The notes beneath the pieces were generated by a model. That model had not been told where the DNA came from. It searched no databases and saw nothing but the letters and a program-made list of their open reading frames with translations. Below, in pieces: positions 1 to 7,059 of a stretch of 64,000 bases of DNA. Position numbers and translations under genes: made by a program. How positions within the stretch are numbered: position 1 is the stretch's first letter; each line of letters opens with the position of its first letter. Where the stretch lies: contig CAZAPG010000030.1 of assembly GCA_964486935.1 (NCBI GenBank), positions 20,768 through 84,767 of the forward strand, given 5' to 3'. Source of the stretch: CAZAPG01 sp964486935 (GTDB lineage Bacteria; Chloroflexota; Anaerolineae; 4572-78; J111).

Positions 1-546
1 CCGTTTGAAGATTTGCAATGGCATCTGCGCCGGATTGAGGTAGCCACCGGCCGGTTTGAAGACCTGCCCTCTGATGAGTACAGCTATAACCCGGCCTGGG
101 ACCCGCACAACCCCTGGCGCGTTATTTACGATGGTAATTGGGGGTTGATGCAGCTTGACCTGACCCACGGCAATCGCTGGCCGCTAACCGAAGACCTGCG
201 CGATACCGGGCCGGTTTTCTCGCCCGATGGCCAGATGCTGGCCCTGACATACAAACAGCACGACCACTGGGAGGTTTACACCTACAACCTGCAAAGCGGC
301 CAGCGCAAGCGTTTAACCAAACCGCCGGTATTGGCCGAGCCGCAATACAATAGCGCCTCACCGGCCTGGTCGCCGGATGGCAGCCACCTTGCCTTTGTCA
401 GCGACCGCAGCGGCCAGTGGGAAATCTGGGTAATGGCGGCGGATGGCAGCCACCCGCGCCCGCTGTTGCCCCCTGAAATTCAGGCCAAACTCAATTTGCA
501 ATATCACGGCGTTAACGAGCGGATGCTCAACTGGGTTGGAGAGTAG
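1..546 (+). CDS. TolB/PD40-type beta-propeller protein, C-terminal part (5' truncated by window edge)
   Basis: The reading frame is open from base 1 to a stop at 544-546, so the gene starts upstream of the window. The visible ~181 residues hold repeated propeller blades of the TolB/PD40 type. The signature is SPDG next to a hydrophobic strand, seen around residues 74-77 (FSPDGQMLALTY) and 123-126 (WSPDGSHLAFVSDRSG). Blades of this kind usually lie outside the cytoplasm and bind proteins or polysaccharides. The same blade type is fused to two kinases at 42.7 and 47.3 kb, so the missing N-terminus could carry a kinase, a membrane anchor or a signal peptide. Which one cannot be seen from this window. 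Confidence 0.8.
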   Translation, partial: PFEDLQWHLRRIEVATGRFEDLPSDEYSYNPAWDPHNPWRVIYDGNWGLMQLDLTHGNRWPLTEDLRDTGPVFSPDGQMLALTYKQHDHWEVYTYNLQSGQRKRLTKPPVLAEPQYNSASPAWSPDGSHLAFVSDRSGQWEIWVMAADGSHPRPLLPPEIQAKLNLQYHGVNERMLNWVGE

Positions 547-589
547 AGGCACATGGTTAAAAACCCCCTTTTATGTTTTGCCGGTTGCC

Positions 590-618
590 TTGTCCCCACC
601 TGTCTATTGTGGCATAAT
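590..618 (+). promoter_or_regulatory. Candidate sigma-70-type promoter of the pentapeptide-repeat gene
   Basis: A -35-like TTGTCC (590-595) and a -10-like CATAAT (613-618) are separated by 17 bp, about 55 bp upstream of the start codon at 675. The match is 4/6 and 5/6 to consensus. It is a prediction by eye. Confidence 0.4.
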
Positions 619-674
619 GAAAGTGTTACGCCGCTATTTTCTGTAAAAATATTGACCGGTAAGGCCACAGCAAT

Positions 675-1676
675 ATGGAACGCAGCCAGGTTGTTCAAAC
701 AGTTAAAGCCAGTCGCCGCCGGGGAGAAATCCCCAATTTCAGCGAGGCGGATTTAAGCAGCGTAGATTTGAGCGGGGTTGATTTACGCGGAGCCATTCTG
801 AAAGGGGCCAATTTGAGCGGGGCTAATTTGAGCGGGGCCAATTTCATTCGAGCCGACCTGAGCGGCGTTAATTTAACCAGAGCCAGGTTAATCAAGGTTA
901 GATGGCACGGAGCCAACTTGAGCGAGGCCAATCTGAGCGGCGTCAATTTACGGGGCGCTGTATTAGAGATGGTCAACCTGAGCCAGGCCAATCTGAGCAA
1001 GGCTAATTTGCTTAAAGCCAGCTTGCGCTGGGCCAATCTGAGCGCGGCCAATCTGACCGAGGCCAACTTGCGAGAGGCCAATTTGTTTGAGGCGGAACTG
1101 CAAGAGGCTCAATTGACCAATGTTAATCTGACTGCCGCTATTCTGGATAATGCTAACTTAAAGGAAGCCGATTTGGCCGGGGTCAACTTACAGCGGGGGA
1201 GTCTGGTCAATTGTAATTTGTCTCAGGCAAACTTGAAGGATGCAGAACTTAAAGGCTGCATTATGCACGGCATCAATTTAAGCGGCGTAGATTTGAGTGG
1301 ATTTGGCCTGGCCAGGGTTGATTTCCATGAGTCAATTTTGGTTAAAACCGGGTTCAATAAAGCAAATTTGCGCGGGGCTAATCTGTCGCAAGCAGACTTG
1401 AGCGAGGCCAACTTGAGCGAAGCCAATTTAAGCAACGCCGATTTGAGCCAGGCGACGCTCATTGGGGCAAATTTAACAAATGCCAGAGTTGACGAGGCGC
1501 AGTTGAAATTTGTCAAAAAGCTCGATAACGCCACCATGCCCGATGGCAGCCTTTACCAGCCTCCGCCTTCTCATCAGCGGTTCAAAAAAGAAAAACGCAC
1601 GGCAACGGCTACCGGATTGGCCGCGGCCTTATCTCGGCTAAAGGGCAAACGCGGCGATGCGCCCTCATCCGGTTAG
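675..1676 (+). CDS. Pentapeptide-repeat protein
   Basis: The protein has 333 residues. From about residue 22 to 285 it consists of tandem pentapeptides of the A(D/N)LSx form (for example ANLSG, ADLSE, VNLRG), which fold into a right-handed quadrilateral beta-helix. The N-terminal 20 residues (QTVKASRRRGEIPNF) resemble the N-terminus of the pentapeptide-TIR protein at 55.3 kb, so the two are probably paralogues. This one lacks the TIR domain and ends in a short basic tail. There is no signal peptide, so it is likely cytoplasmic. The molecular role is unknown; some pentapeptide proteins mimic DNA, but nothing here shows that. Confidence 0.88.
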   Translation: MERSQVVQTVKASRRRGEIPNFSEADLSSVDLSGVDLRGAILKGANLSGANLSGANFIRADLSGVNLTRARLIKVRWHGANLSEANLSGVNLRGAVLEMVNLSQANLSKANLLKASLRWANLSAANLTEANLREANLFEAELQEAQLTNVNLTAAILDNANLKEADLAGVNLQRGSLVNCNLSQANLKDAELKGCIMHGINLSGVDLSGFGLARVDFHESILVKTGFNKANLRGANLSQADLSEANLSEANLSNADLSQATLIGANLTNARVDEAQLKFVKKLDNATMPDGSLYQPPPSHQRFKKEKRTATATGLAAALSRLKGKRGDAPSSG

Positions 1677-1681
1677 GTAAC

Positions 1682-1715
1682 AAAAAAGAGACGGCTGAAG
1701 CCCCGTCTCTTTTTT
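1682..1715. terminator. Bidirectional Rho-independent terminator
   Basis: A 13-bp perfect inverted repeat (1682-1694 with 1703-1715) pairs an A6 run with a T6 run around a GAGACGG/CCGTCTC core and has an 8-nt loop. It lies between the convergent pentapeptide gene and the Gly/Tyr/Asn-rich gene and would stop transcription from both sides. Confidence 0.85.
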
Positions 1716-1748
1716 GTTCAGGTCAACAAGAACTGTTAATCAGTATGT

Positions 1749-2144
1749 TTAGTAGTAATATTGCCTGGGCGGAACGTTATAAGGCAGGTCATAGTAGCTT
1801 TGGTATCCGCCATACTGGCCGTAATTTTGATAGCGTCCATGGTAGTTGTGCGTATAGCGCGGTGGGTTGCACCGGTAGTTGTAATTGGAGCCGTAATAAT
1901 TCTTCCCGTATTGGTTATAGTTGTAATGCCCGCGATTGTAGTAGTTGTTATATCCGTAATTGCCCTGGTTATAATGTTTGTTGTAGCCGTAGTTGCCCCG
2001 GTTGTAGTGACCATACCCGGAGTACCCGTATCCGTAGTTGTTGTTATAACCATATGGGCCGCTGGCTTGTGTCTCGGTGGCGGTAAGCAACTGCAATACC
2101 GCTACCAGGGCAAGCGCCATAATTATAGAAAATATCTTTTTCAT
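1749..2144 (-). CDS. Secreted Gly/Tyr/Asn-rich low-complexity protein
   Basis: The protein has 131 residues. The start has a good ribosome site (AGGAGG seven bases before ATG). Residues 1 to about 27 form a signal peptide: KK, a hydrophobic core LALVAVLQLL, then an ATETQA-SG-like cleavage region. The mature ~100 residues are almost entirely Gly, Tyr, Asn, Arg and His in degenerate repeats such as YGYNN, YNRGNYGYN and YNQGNYGYNNYYNRG. Pro appears only near the end, with one Cys. No enzyme domain is present. The composition resembles adhesive, amyloid-like or phase-separating secreted proteins; this is an analogy from composition, not homology. It is transcribed away from the lipoprotein gene and shares a terminator with the pentapeptide gene. 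Confidence 0.72.
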   Translation of the reverse strand: MKKIFSIIMALALVAVLQLLTATETQASGPYGYNNNYGYGYSGYGHYNRGNYGYNKHYNQGNYGYNNYYNRGHYNYNQYGKNYYGSNYNYRCNPPRYTHNYHGRYQNYGQYGGYQSYYDLPYNVPPRQYYY

Positions 2145-2230
2145 TTTTATTCCTCCTCACAGCCTATTGGGTTGAACTTTGCTCCCTGTTGACCTTTTGT
2201 GAAAGCCTCTACAATCAACCAGAGGCGATA

Positions 2231-2268
2231 AAAAAGCCCAAACCATTTACAATATTTTGGTTTGGGCT
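2231..2268 (-). terminator. Rho-independent terminator in the leader of the Gly/Tyr/Asn-rich gene
   Basis: An 11-bp perfect stem (2235-2245 with 2258-2268, AGCCCAAACCA) is followed on the minus strand by a U-run from the A5 at 2231-2235. It lies about 90 bases upstream of the start codon at 2144. It may be an attenuator in a ~220-nt leader or the 3' end of a small RNA. A promoter-like TTGACT (2394-2399) / CATGAT (2371-2376) pair with 17-bp spacing lies upstream on the same strand. Apart from this and the lipoprotein terminator, nothing else is seen in the 350-bp gap. Confidence 0.6.
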
Positions 2269-2440
2269 GTTGATACCTGATTCGTCAAATAACACTCCTA
2301 CCCCAGGCTTGGGCCGGTGCTAATCTGTTGCAAAATTTTAAAGAGCGGGCGCACTTAACTTTACGCTGATATCATGCCAAATATCAGGGTGAGAGTCAAA
2401 CCTACTTTTGTCCCATTCCTGTAGTCACGCTTTTGGCGCA

Positions 2441-2475
2441 AAAAAAAGCGGCTCAGATGATTACCTGGCCGCTTT
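2441..2475 (-). terminator. Rho-independent terminator after the lipoprotein gene
   Basis: An 8-bp stem AAAGCGGC (2445-2452) with GCCGCTTT (2468-2475) is followed on the minus strand by a run of about seven U. It sits just downstream of the lipoprotein stop codon. Confidence 0.7.
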
Positions 2476-2495
2476 GAGGGGCATTACTGCCCTGG

Positions 2496-3041
2496 TTATT
2501 GCTGGCACAGCACCACGTTGGCTTTTTGGTCGGTGTGGTACTGGTATTGCTGGCCCTGCGCTTCTAAAATAAGTTTGTAGCCGGGCGTAATCACCTGGGC
2601 GTACATATACCCTTTTTGGGGACATCCCAGGCTGGTATCGCCCCACTCTACCGCTTCTATTGAAACCAGAGTGATTTCACCGGCGGGAATGCCGGTTTGT
2701 TCGCTTAAATCTTTAATTGCGGCGGCCAGAGCGTCCTCGCTGCCGGGAATCACTTTGACCGTATCGGTTGTGCTCATGCCAGATTCCATTTCTGTTGGCA
2801 CGGGTGAAACAGGTGAAACCGGAGAAATAGGCTCGACAATTTCGGTTTTTAATTCCGTGGCCGGCTGTTGCGGGGTGGGGGCCGGCGTAAACGTGGGTGG
2901 GGGCTGCGATACTGCCTGGGCCTGTAGTTCTTCGGTTTGGTCAGCGGCGGTATCAGAGCCGGCGCTGCCGCACCCGGCCGTATAAAATAAGGCCGCCCAA
3001 ATCAGAAACAATAGGATGAATTTGCGATGGATTGATAACAT
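2496..3041 (-). CDS. Predicted lipoprotein, unknown function
   Basis: The protein has 181 residues from the ATG at 3041, chosen because GGAGG lies eight bases upstream; a TTG five codons earlier is unlikely. The N-terminus has a basic start, a hydrophobic core and a lipobox-like TAGC at about residue 23-24, which predicts a lipid-anchored protein. A Pro/Thr/Gln-rich and SPVSPV linker (about 40-85) leads to a compact C-terminal domain. Its signature EWGDTSLGCPQ and YAQVITPGYKLIL contains one of two Cys that could form a disulfide with the Cys near the C-terminus (VLCQQ). I have seen this small domain in other bacterial secreted proteins but cannot name a function for it. Confidence 0.8.
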   Translation of the reverse strand: MLSIHRKFILLFLIWAALFYTAGCGSAGSDTAADQTEELQAQAVSQPPPTFTPAPTPQQPATELKTEIVEPISPVSPVSPVPTEMESGMSTTDTVKVIPGSEDALAAAIKDLSEQTGIPAGEITLVSIEAVEWGDTSLGCPQKGYMYAQVITPGYKLILEAQGQQYQYHTDQKANVVLCQQ

Positions 3042-3080
3042 AAAAACAACCTCCAACCGGTAGCCTGTTTGTCTGTTTAT

Positions 3081-3109
3081 ATTATACAGACGCTGGTTGG
3101 AGTTTTAAA
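3081..3109 (-). promoter_or_regulatory. Candidate promoter of the lipoprotein gene
   Basis: On the minus strand a perfect TATAAT (3081-3086) lies 17 bp downstream of TTTAAA (3104-3109). The predicted start lies about 30 bases upstream of the ATG. The -35 is weak (4/6). Confidence 0.45.
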
Positions 3110-3125
3110 GTTCCCTGGCAGGCTG

Positions 3126-3425
3126 CTAGGCCAGCAATTTGTCTTCGGCATCTTGCGGCGAGATACCAACCACAACCACCATTTTTTCGGCGGTTGACAG
3201 CCCTCCGCAAATTTCAACCTGTTCTCTTTTTACGCTGAGTTTGTCGGAGATAAAATTAACCAGGGTATCGTTGGCAATGCCCCCCACGCTGTTAGAAGTC
3301 AAATGAATTTTAAGCGCGTCGCCATGTTTGCCAACCACCTCATTTTTAACGGCTTTAGGCACTACCAGCACGGCAAACGCTGCGCCTTCTTCGGCTTTGG
3401 TAATTTTAAATTCTCTGTCACGCAT
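3126..3425 (-). CDS. DUF167 (YggU) family protein
   Basis: The 99-residue protein matches the DUF167 fold: PKAVKNEVVGKHGDALKIHLTSNSVGGIAN followed by LVNFISDKLSVKREQVEICGG and the closing KMVVVVG strand. The family is small, widespread and of unknown biochemical role. It commonly sits beside yggT, proC and yggS, exactly as here. AGGAG lies eight bases before the ATG. Confidence 0.88.
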   Translation of the reverse strand: MRDREFKITKAEEGAAFAVLVVPKAVKNEVVGKHGDALKIHLTSNSVGGIANDTLVNFISDKLSVKREQVEICGGLSTAEKMVVVVGISPQDAEDKLLA

Positions 3426-3448
3426 CGCTTTTTCTCCTAAATGTTATA

Positions 3449-3551
3449 GGGGTGCGTCCCAAATTTTAGGAAATAAGGATACCTTCGGCCGGGAGGATTT
3501 GGGGATATCTCCCCGCGCCCTCTTCCGTTCCCAAAATTTGGCACAGACCCC
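3449..3551. repeat. ~103-bp palindromic MITE-like element
   Basis: Imperfect 22-bp terminal inverted repeats (3449-3470 and 3530-3551, 18/22 matching, form GGGGT-N2-GT-N-CCAAATTTT-N-GG) enclose an inner hairpin (GGGGA/TCCCC around 3501-3514). The element fills the gap between DUF167 and yggT and ends one base before the yggT stop codon. It has no coding capacity. Whether it is mobile or an RNA-level punctuation element is not visible from one copy. Confidence 0.55.
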
Positions 3552-3552
3552 G

Positions 3553-3813
3553 TTATAGACCCGACAAGAGTCCAATGATAACTTCAATGGCGATGATAGC
3601 AACTATCGGGCTTAAATCGATCATACCAACGGTAGTAAATTTTCGCAACGGTTCCAATACCGGGTCGGTGATAGAGTAGAGCGCCCGGATAACCGGATTG
3701 TAGGGGTCAATTCTGATACCGGCCATTGGCAGCCACGATAGCAACACCCTGATGATAATAGCCCACACTAACAGTCGCAATAACAAGACGATGAGGAGAA
3801 TGACACTACCCAT
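3553..3813 (-). CDS. yggT: YggT family membrane protein
   Basis: The 86-residue protein has two hydrophobic segments (about residues 3-25 and 62-84) joined by the family signature RVLLSW and NPVIRALYSITDPVLEPLRKF, then IDLSPIVA. YggT proteins are small integral membrane proteins linked to osmotic tolerance and to division-site or thylakoid assembly in different lineages; the precise role is unknown. The start overlaps the end of proC by 8 bp, which implies co-transcription and coupled translation. Confidence 0.9.
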   Translation of the reverse strand: MGSVILLIVLLLRLLVWAIIIRVLLSWLPMAGIRIDPYNPVIRALYSITDPVLEPLRKFTTVGMIDLSPIVAIIAIEVIIGLLSGL

Positions 3814-4633
3814 TGTTATCTAACCCTCCCAGGTAGCGAGATTTTTTGTATGCAGCCCAGATAGCCCTGGAAAGAACGGTACGAAAGCCGCCTTTTTCTA
3901 GCTGGTATAGGGCATCGGCGGTGGTGCCGCCGGGAGAAGTTACCATATTTCGCAGTTCGGCCGGGTGACGCCCACTATCGCGGGCAAAGGCCACCGACCC
4001 TTCGATGGTTTGGTAGACAAGTTGTTCGGACACGCGCCGCGAAAAACCCATATGCACCCCGGCGTCAATCATCGCTTCCATAAATAAAAATACGTAGGCC
4101 GGCCCCGTGCCAGACAGGGCAGTGGCCATATCCAGATAATCTTCGTGGTCTACAAACAGCTCTTCACCCAGCGCGGCCAGAATAGTTTTGGCCTGCGCCT
4201 TTTGGGTGTCGCTCACTTCATCGGTGCAGGTCCACACCGACATCCCTTTGCCCACGCGGGCCGGCGTGTTGGGCATAACCCGCACCACCCGGTAGTGGTG
4301 AAATTTGCGGCTGATACTGCCAATTGGCGCCCCGGCGATGATGGACAGGATTAATGAGTCGGCGGGAACATGCCCCCGCAGTTCGGCCCCAACCTCGGCC
4401 AGGTTTTGGGGTTTGATGGACAGCACCACAATGTTGCGCTCTTTTACGGCCTCTAAATTGTTTTGGGTGATGTGAACGTGGTAGCGACCGGCTAATTTGT
4501 CCAATTGGTCCGGGTAGGGGTCGCTGGCAATGATGTTGGCCGGTTCAACCAATTTTTGTTTGGTTAAACCGGCAATCATGGCGGTGGCCATTGCGCCGCT
4601 GCCAATAAAGCAGATTTTTGTTTCTTTTAACAT
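3806..4633 (-). CDS. proC: Pyrroline-5-carboxylate reductase
   Basis: The enzyme catalyses the last step of proline synthesis, NAD(P)H-dependent reduction of pyrroline-5-carboxylate. The N-terminal Rossmann motif is GSGAMATAM; the central VRVMPNTPARVGKGMSVW and the C-terminal LSGTGPAYVFLFMEAMIDAGVHMG and TSPGGTTADAL are hallmark ProC segments. I chose the ATG at 4633 (275 residues, the usual length) over an in-frame TTG 21 bases upstream. The gene is part of the minus-strand run pgeF-yggS-proC-yggT. Confidence 0.95.
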   Translation of the reverse strand: MLKETKICFIGSGAMATAMIAGLTKQKLVEPANIIASDPYPDQLDKLAGRYHVHITQNNLEAVKERNIVVLSIKPQNLAEVGAELRGHVPADSLILSIIAGAPIGSISRKFHHYRVVRVMPNTPARVGKGMSVWTCTDEVSDTQKAQAKTILAALGEELFVDHEDYLDMATALSGTGPAYVFLFMEAMIDAGVHMGFSRRVSEQLVYQTIEGSVAFARDSGRHPAELRNMVTSPGGTTADALYQLEKGGFRTVLSRAIWAAYKKSRYLGGLDNNG

Positions 4634-4659
4634 TGTTGGTTTTTTCAACTCCAATAATA

Positions 4660-5412
4660 TTATGCTCGCCGCGCTCCAAAAATTGCCCGCCCCACTCTGA
4701 TGATGGTAGCCCCCTCTTCGATGGCTACCTCAAAATCATCGGTCATGCCCATCGACAGGTGATGCCAGTTGATTTGCGGCAACTCCTGTTGCAACCTTTG
4801 GCTTAATTTAGCCAGACTCTTGAAAACGGACCGAACCTCTTCCGGGTTATCGCAAATAGGGGCAATGGTCATTAACCCCTGGATGACAATTTTTTCGAAT
4901 TTGGCAATCTGGCCGGCTGTTTTTACAAAGGCAGCCAGTTTCTCCTGGCCGGTTGGCCAGTGATTTAAATCAAAGCCAAATTTTGACTCCTCGCCGGACA
5001 CGTTACACTGCAACAGCACGTTAACCGGCGGGTGGTTGTCGCGCCGGGCCAGCCGGTTAATACGCTGCGCCAGTTTGAGGCTGTCTACAGAATGAACCAG
5101 ACTGTACTGCCCCGCTAACACAGCGCCCACCTGCCGGCTTTGCAAATGACCAATAAAGTGCCAGTGAGGCGGTTTGTTGTTTGGGTTGGCCTCTAGCCAT
5201 TCCCGTAACGCTACTACCTTGTCTAACCCCTCATCCGAGCGATTTTCGCCAAAGTGACGCAGCCCGGCCCCGTAGCCCTCGACCACCGTTTCTATTGGGT
5301 GCGTTTTGGTAACGGCCACCAGGGTAATTTCATCAGCCTTGCGCCCGGACCGTTGCGCCGCCTGCCCTATGCGCCGGTTCAGCGCGTCAAGGTTAGCCTT
5401 GATGCTGCTCAT
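4660..5412 (-). CDS. yggS: YggS/PROSC family pyridoxal-phosphate homeostasis protein
   Basis: The 250-residue single-domain PLP barrel resembles the N-terminal part of alanine racemase. The PLP lysine lies in VAVTKTHP (about residue 36). Further family blocks are HFGENR, WHFIGHLQSRQ, LVHSVDS, QCNVSGEESKFGF, GLMTIAP and the phosphate-binding LSMGMTDDFEVAIEEGATIIRVGRAIFG end. The family buffers PLP and affects amino-acid pools rather than catalysing racemisation. The start ATGA overlaps the pgeF stop, so translation is probably coupled. Confidence 0.95.
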   Translation of the reverse strand: MSSIKANLDALNRRIGQAAQRSGRKADEITLVAVTKTHPIETVVEGYGAGLRHFGENRSDEGLDKVVALREWLEANPNNKPPHWHFIGHLQSRQVGAVLAGQYSLVHSVDSLKLAQRINRLARRDNHPPVNVLLQCNVSGEESKFGFDLNHWPTGQEKLAAFVKTAGQIAKFEKIVIQGLMTIAPICDNPEEVRSVFKSLAKLSQRLQQELPQINWHHLSMGMTDDFEVAIEEGATIIRVGRAIFGARRA

Positions 5413-6230
5413 GCCGGTTCTCTCGCAAGGCCAATAATTACCCCAAAGCGCCCCGTTCGCCCTTTTTCGGCCCGGTGCGAGAAAAATTCATCGGTTCGGC
5501 AGGCGGTACAGAGGTTGCTTTGAATAATCTGCTCCACGCCGGCCATGCTCAATTGCCGGCGGTTGGCGGCCCACATGTCAAAACAGGCGTGATGCGGGCG
5601 TCCATTGGGCGTAAACAACTTATCTGAATCAACCAGCGAATTGGCCGCAGCCGCCATAACATCTGGCCCAACCTCGTAACAGCAAGGGCCAATAGAAGGA
5701 CCAATGACGGCCATAATGTTTTTTGGCCGGCAACCCAACCGGGCGGCCATAGCCTGAACCGTTGCGCCGGCCGCATTTTGCATGGTGCCGCGCCAGCCGG
5801 CGTGCGTCAACCCGATGGCTTTTTGCGCCGGGTCAAAAAAAATCAGGGGGGTGCAATCGCCAAAACGCATAAACAAAAAAATATCCGGCTCGCCGGTAAT
5901 CAAGCCATCGGCCTGGCCCATCACCCGCTGTTGATTGGCTTTGGTTACGGTAATTACCTTAGCCCCGTGAACCAGATGGCAAGATACGGTTTGCTCAGGG
6001 CTGGCGTTGACCACCTGGCAGGCATACCGGGTGTTTGAGGCAACCGCTTCAAGCTCATCTCCCACCGAGATGCTCAGGTTAAGCGCCCGGAACGGCGCCT
6101 GGCTAACCCCTCCCTTGCGGGTAAAAATGGCGTGTTTTAGTTGGGGGTAGGCGTCAAATTTTTTTACCCGGTAGATAGTCAGGCCGCTGGCATCAACCGG
6201 GTAAACGCCATGGGTGTGCTGCCGGGTCAT
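5409..6230 (-). CDS. pgeF: PgeF/YfiH family multicopper-oxidase-like (laccase domain) protein
   Basis: The 273-residue protein carries the Zn/Cu-binding His-Cys-His set of the family: VSCHLVHG, FGDCTPLIFFD, THAGWRGT, then IGPSIGPCCYEVG. PgeF proteins act in peptidoglycan precursor editing and as purine nucleoside phosphorylase/adenosine deaminase-like enzymes. The ATG at 6230 is preferred because AGGA lies six bases upstream and the family is about 250 residues. An upstream extension is open but has no family sequence and runs into the divergent nrfH control region. Confidence 0.9.
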   Translation of the reverse strand: MTRQHTHGVYPVDASGLTIYRVKKFDAYPQLKHAIFTRKGGVSQAPFRALNLSISVGDELEAVASNTRYACQVVNASPEQTVSCHLVHGAKVITVTKANQQRVMGQADGLITGEPDIFLFMRFGDCTPLIFFDPAQKAIGLTHAGWRGTMQNAAGATVQAMAARLGCRPKNIMAVIGPSIGPCCYEVGPDVMAAAANSLVDSDKLFTPNGRPHHACFDMWAANRRQLSMAGVEQIIQSNLCTACRTDEFFSHRAEKGRTGRFGVIIGLAREPA

Positions 6231-6470
6231 CGTGTCCTGATTTTGGAATTTAAGCGCATGCATTGGCCCATTATACCAAACTGGCATACATAACACAATT
6301 AAGTTTGCAGACATTTTAGCCTGTCTGGCCCGCGCTATTGCTGTTGATTGCCAGGTTTTGGAAGGACTCGTATAATGGAGCCGTTGGCCCAACCGGTCAA
6401 AAACTAACATTAACCCCCCAGGGATTTTTGGCAGCAGGTCAACTCAATGTGACATCTATCCTGACCATTT

Positions 6471-6484
6471 GTGACAAATGTCAC
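6471..6484 (+). promoter_or_regulatory. Crp/Fnr-type operator upstream of nrfHA
   Basis: The palindrome GTGACAAATGTCAC has perfect 6-bp arms and a 2-bp centre. It also matches the Crp consensus TGTGA-N6-TCACA in 9 of 10 positions. Its centre lies exactly 33 bp upstream of the centre of the -10 box at 6508-6513, about -41.5 from the expected start, which is class II activator geometry. A second half-site TGTGACAT lies at 6449-6456. Matching sites occur at 24.8 and 31.66 kb. Confidence 0.7.
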
Positions 6485-6507
6485 TAACTTTAATCATAAT
6501 TACTGTC

Positions 6508-6513
6508 TATAAT
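6508..6513 (+). promoter_or_regulatory. -10 box of the nrfHA promoter
   Basis: A perfect TATAAT lies 40 bp upstream of the nrfH start, with no good -35 hexamer. This is expected for an activator-dependent promoter with the operator at 6471-6484. Confidence 0.6.
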
Positions 6514-6553
6514 AATCACCGCTGGAAGTGTCCCTGAAAAGGAGGGATCAATT

Positions 6554-7018
6554 ATGGGGAAAATAATGGGCCTGGCTCCTGTTTGGCTCTGGCTGGTGCT
6601 GGCCGGAGGAGCCGGCGCACTATTTGGTTTGGGCGGCTTCACCTTTACCTACGCCGAAGGCTACTCATACTTTTTAGATGACCCCGCCGCCTGCGTCAAT
6701 TGTCACGTGATGCGCCCGGTGTACGATGGCTGGAATCACGGCAGCCATAAAGCCGTAGCCACCTGCAACGATTGCCATACCCCCCACTATTTTCCCGATA
6801 AATATTTAATTAAAGGCATCAATGGCTGGAATCACAGCGTTGCCTTTACCCTGGGTAATTTTCCCGAACCTATCCGCATCACTCCCCTCAACCGGCGAGT
6901 CACGCAAGAAGCCTGCCTTTATTGTCATGGCGATTTGGTGGTTGCTATCAGCCACCCCACCGCTGCCAACCCAACCGACTGCCTGACCTGCCACGCCGGT
7001 ATTGGTCACGGGCGTTAA
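6554..7018 (+). CDS. nrfH: Cytochrome c nitrite reductase small subunit, tetraheme quinol dehydrogenase
   Basis: The 154-residue membrane-anchored NapC/NirT-family cytochrome passes electrons from menaquinol to NrfA. One N-terminal transmembrane helix (about residues 8-30) is followed by four c-heme motifs: CVNCH (47-51), CNDCH (71-75), CLYCH (121-125) and CLTCH (143-147). The first reads CVNCHVM, and the Met two residues after the heme His is the position used as a heme-1 ligand in characterised NrfH. AGGAGG lies seven bases before the ATG. The gene is followed directly by nrfA. Confidence 0.95.
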   Translation: MGKIMGLAPVWLWLVLAGGAGALFGLGGFTFTYAEGYSYFLDDPAACVNCHVMRPVYDGWNHGSHKAVATCNDCHTPHYFPDKYLIKGINGWNHSVAFTLGNFPEPIRITPLNRRVTQEACLYCHGDLVVAISHPTAANPTDCLTCHAGIGHGR

Positions 7019-7059
7019 CCTGTCAGATTTTTCAGCAAGCCTTACAAGGAGCGAAAACA

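Noticed and set aside
695..1081. Lys/Leu/Ala-rich minus-strand frame opposite the pentapeptide gene (also opposite the TIR fusion at 55.4-55.9 kb)
   Set aside because: It is the antisense shadow of the pentapeptide repeat; periodic composition follows from the opposite strand.
3050..3099. Shine-Dalgarno sequestration in the lipoprotein leader by CTCCAACC/GGTTGGAG
   Set aside because: One arm lies between the -35 and -10 boxes and would not be transcribed.
6231..6410. 60-residue N-terminal extension of pgeF
   Set aside because: No family sequence, overlaps the region between divergent promoters, and a ribosome site precedes ATG 6230.
6922..7059. N-terminal extension of nrfA into nrfH
   Set aside because: The frame is open but the sequence is not NrfA-like, and a good ribosome site precedes ATG 7060.
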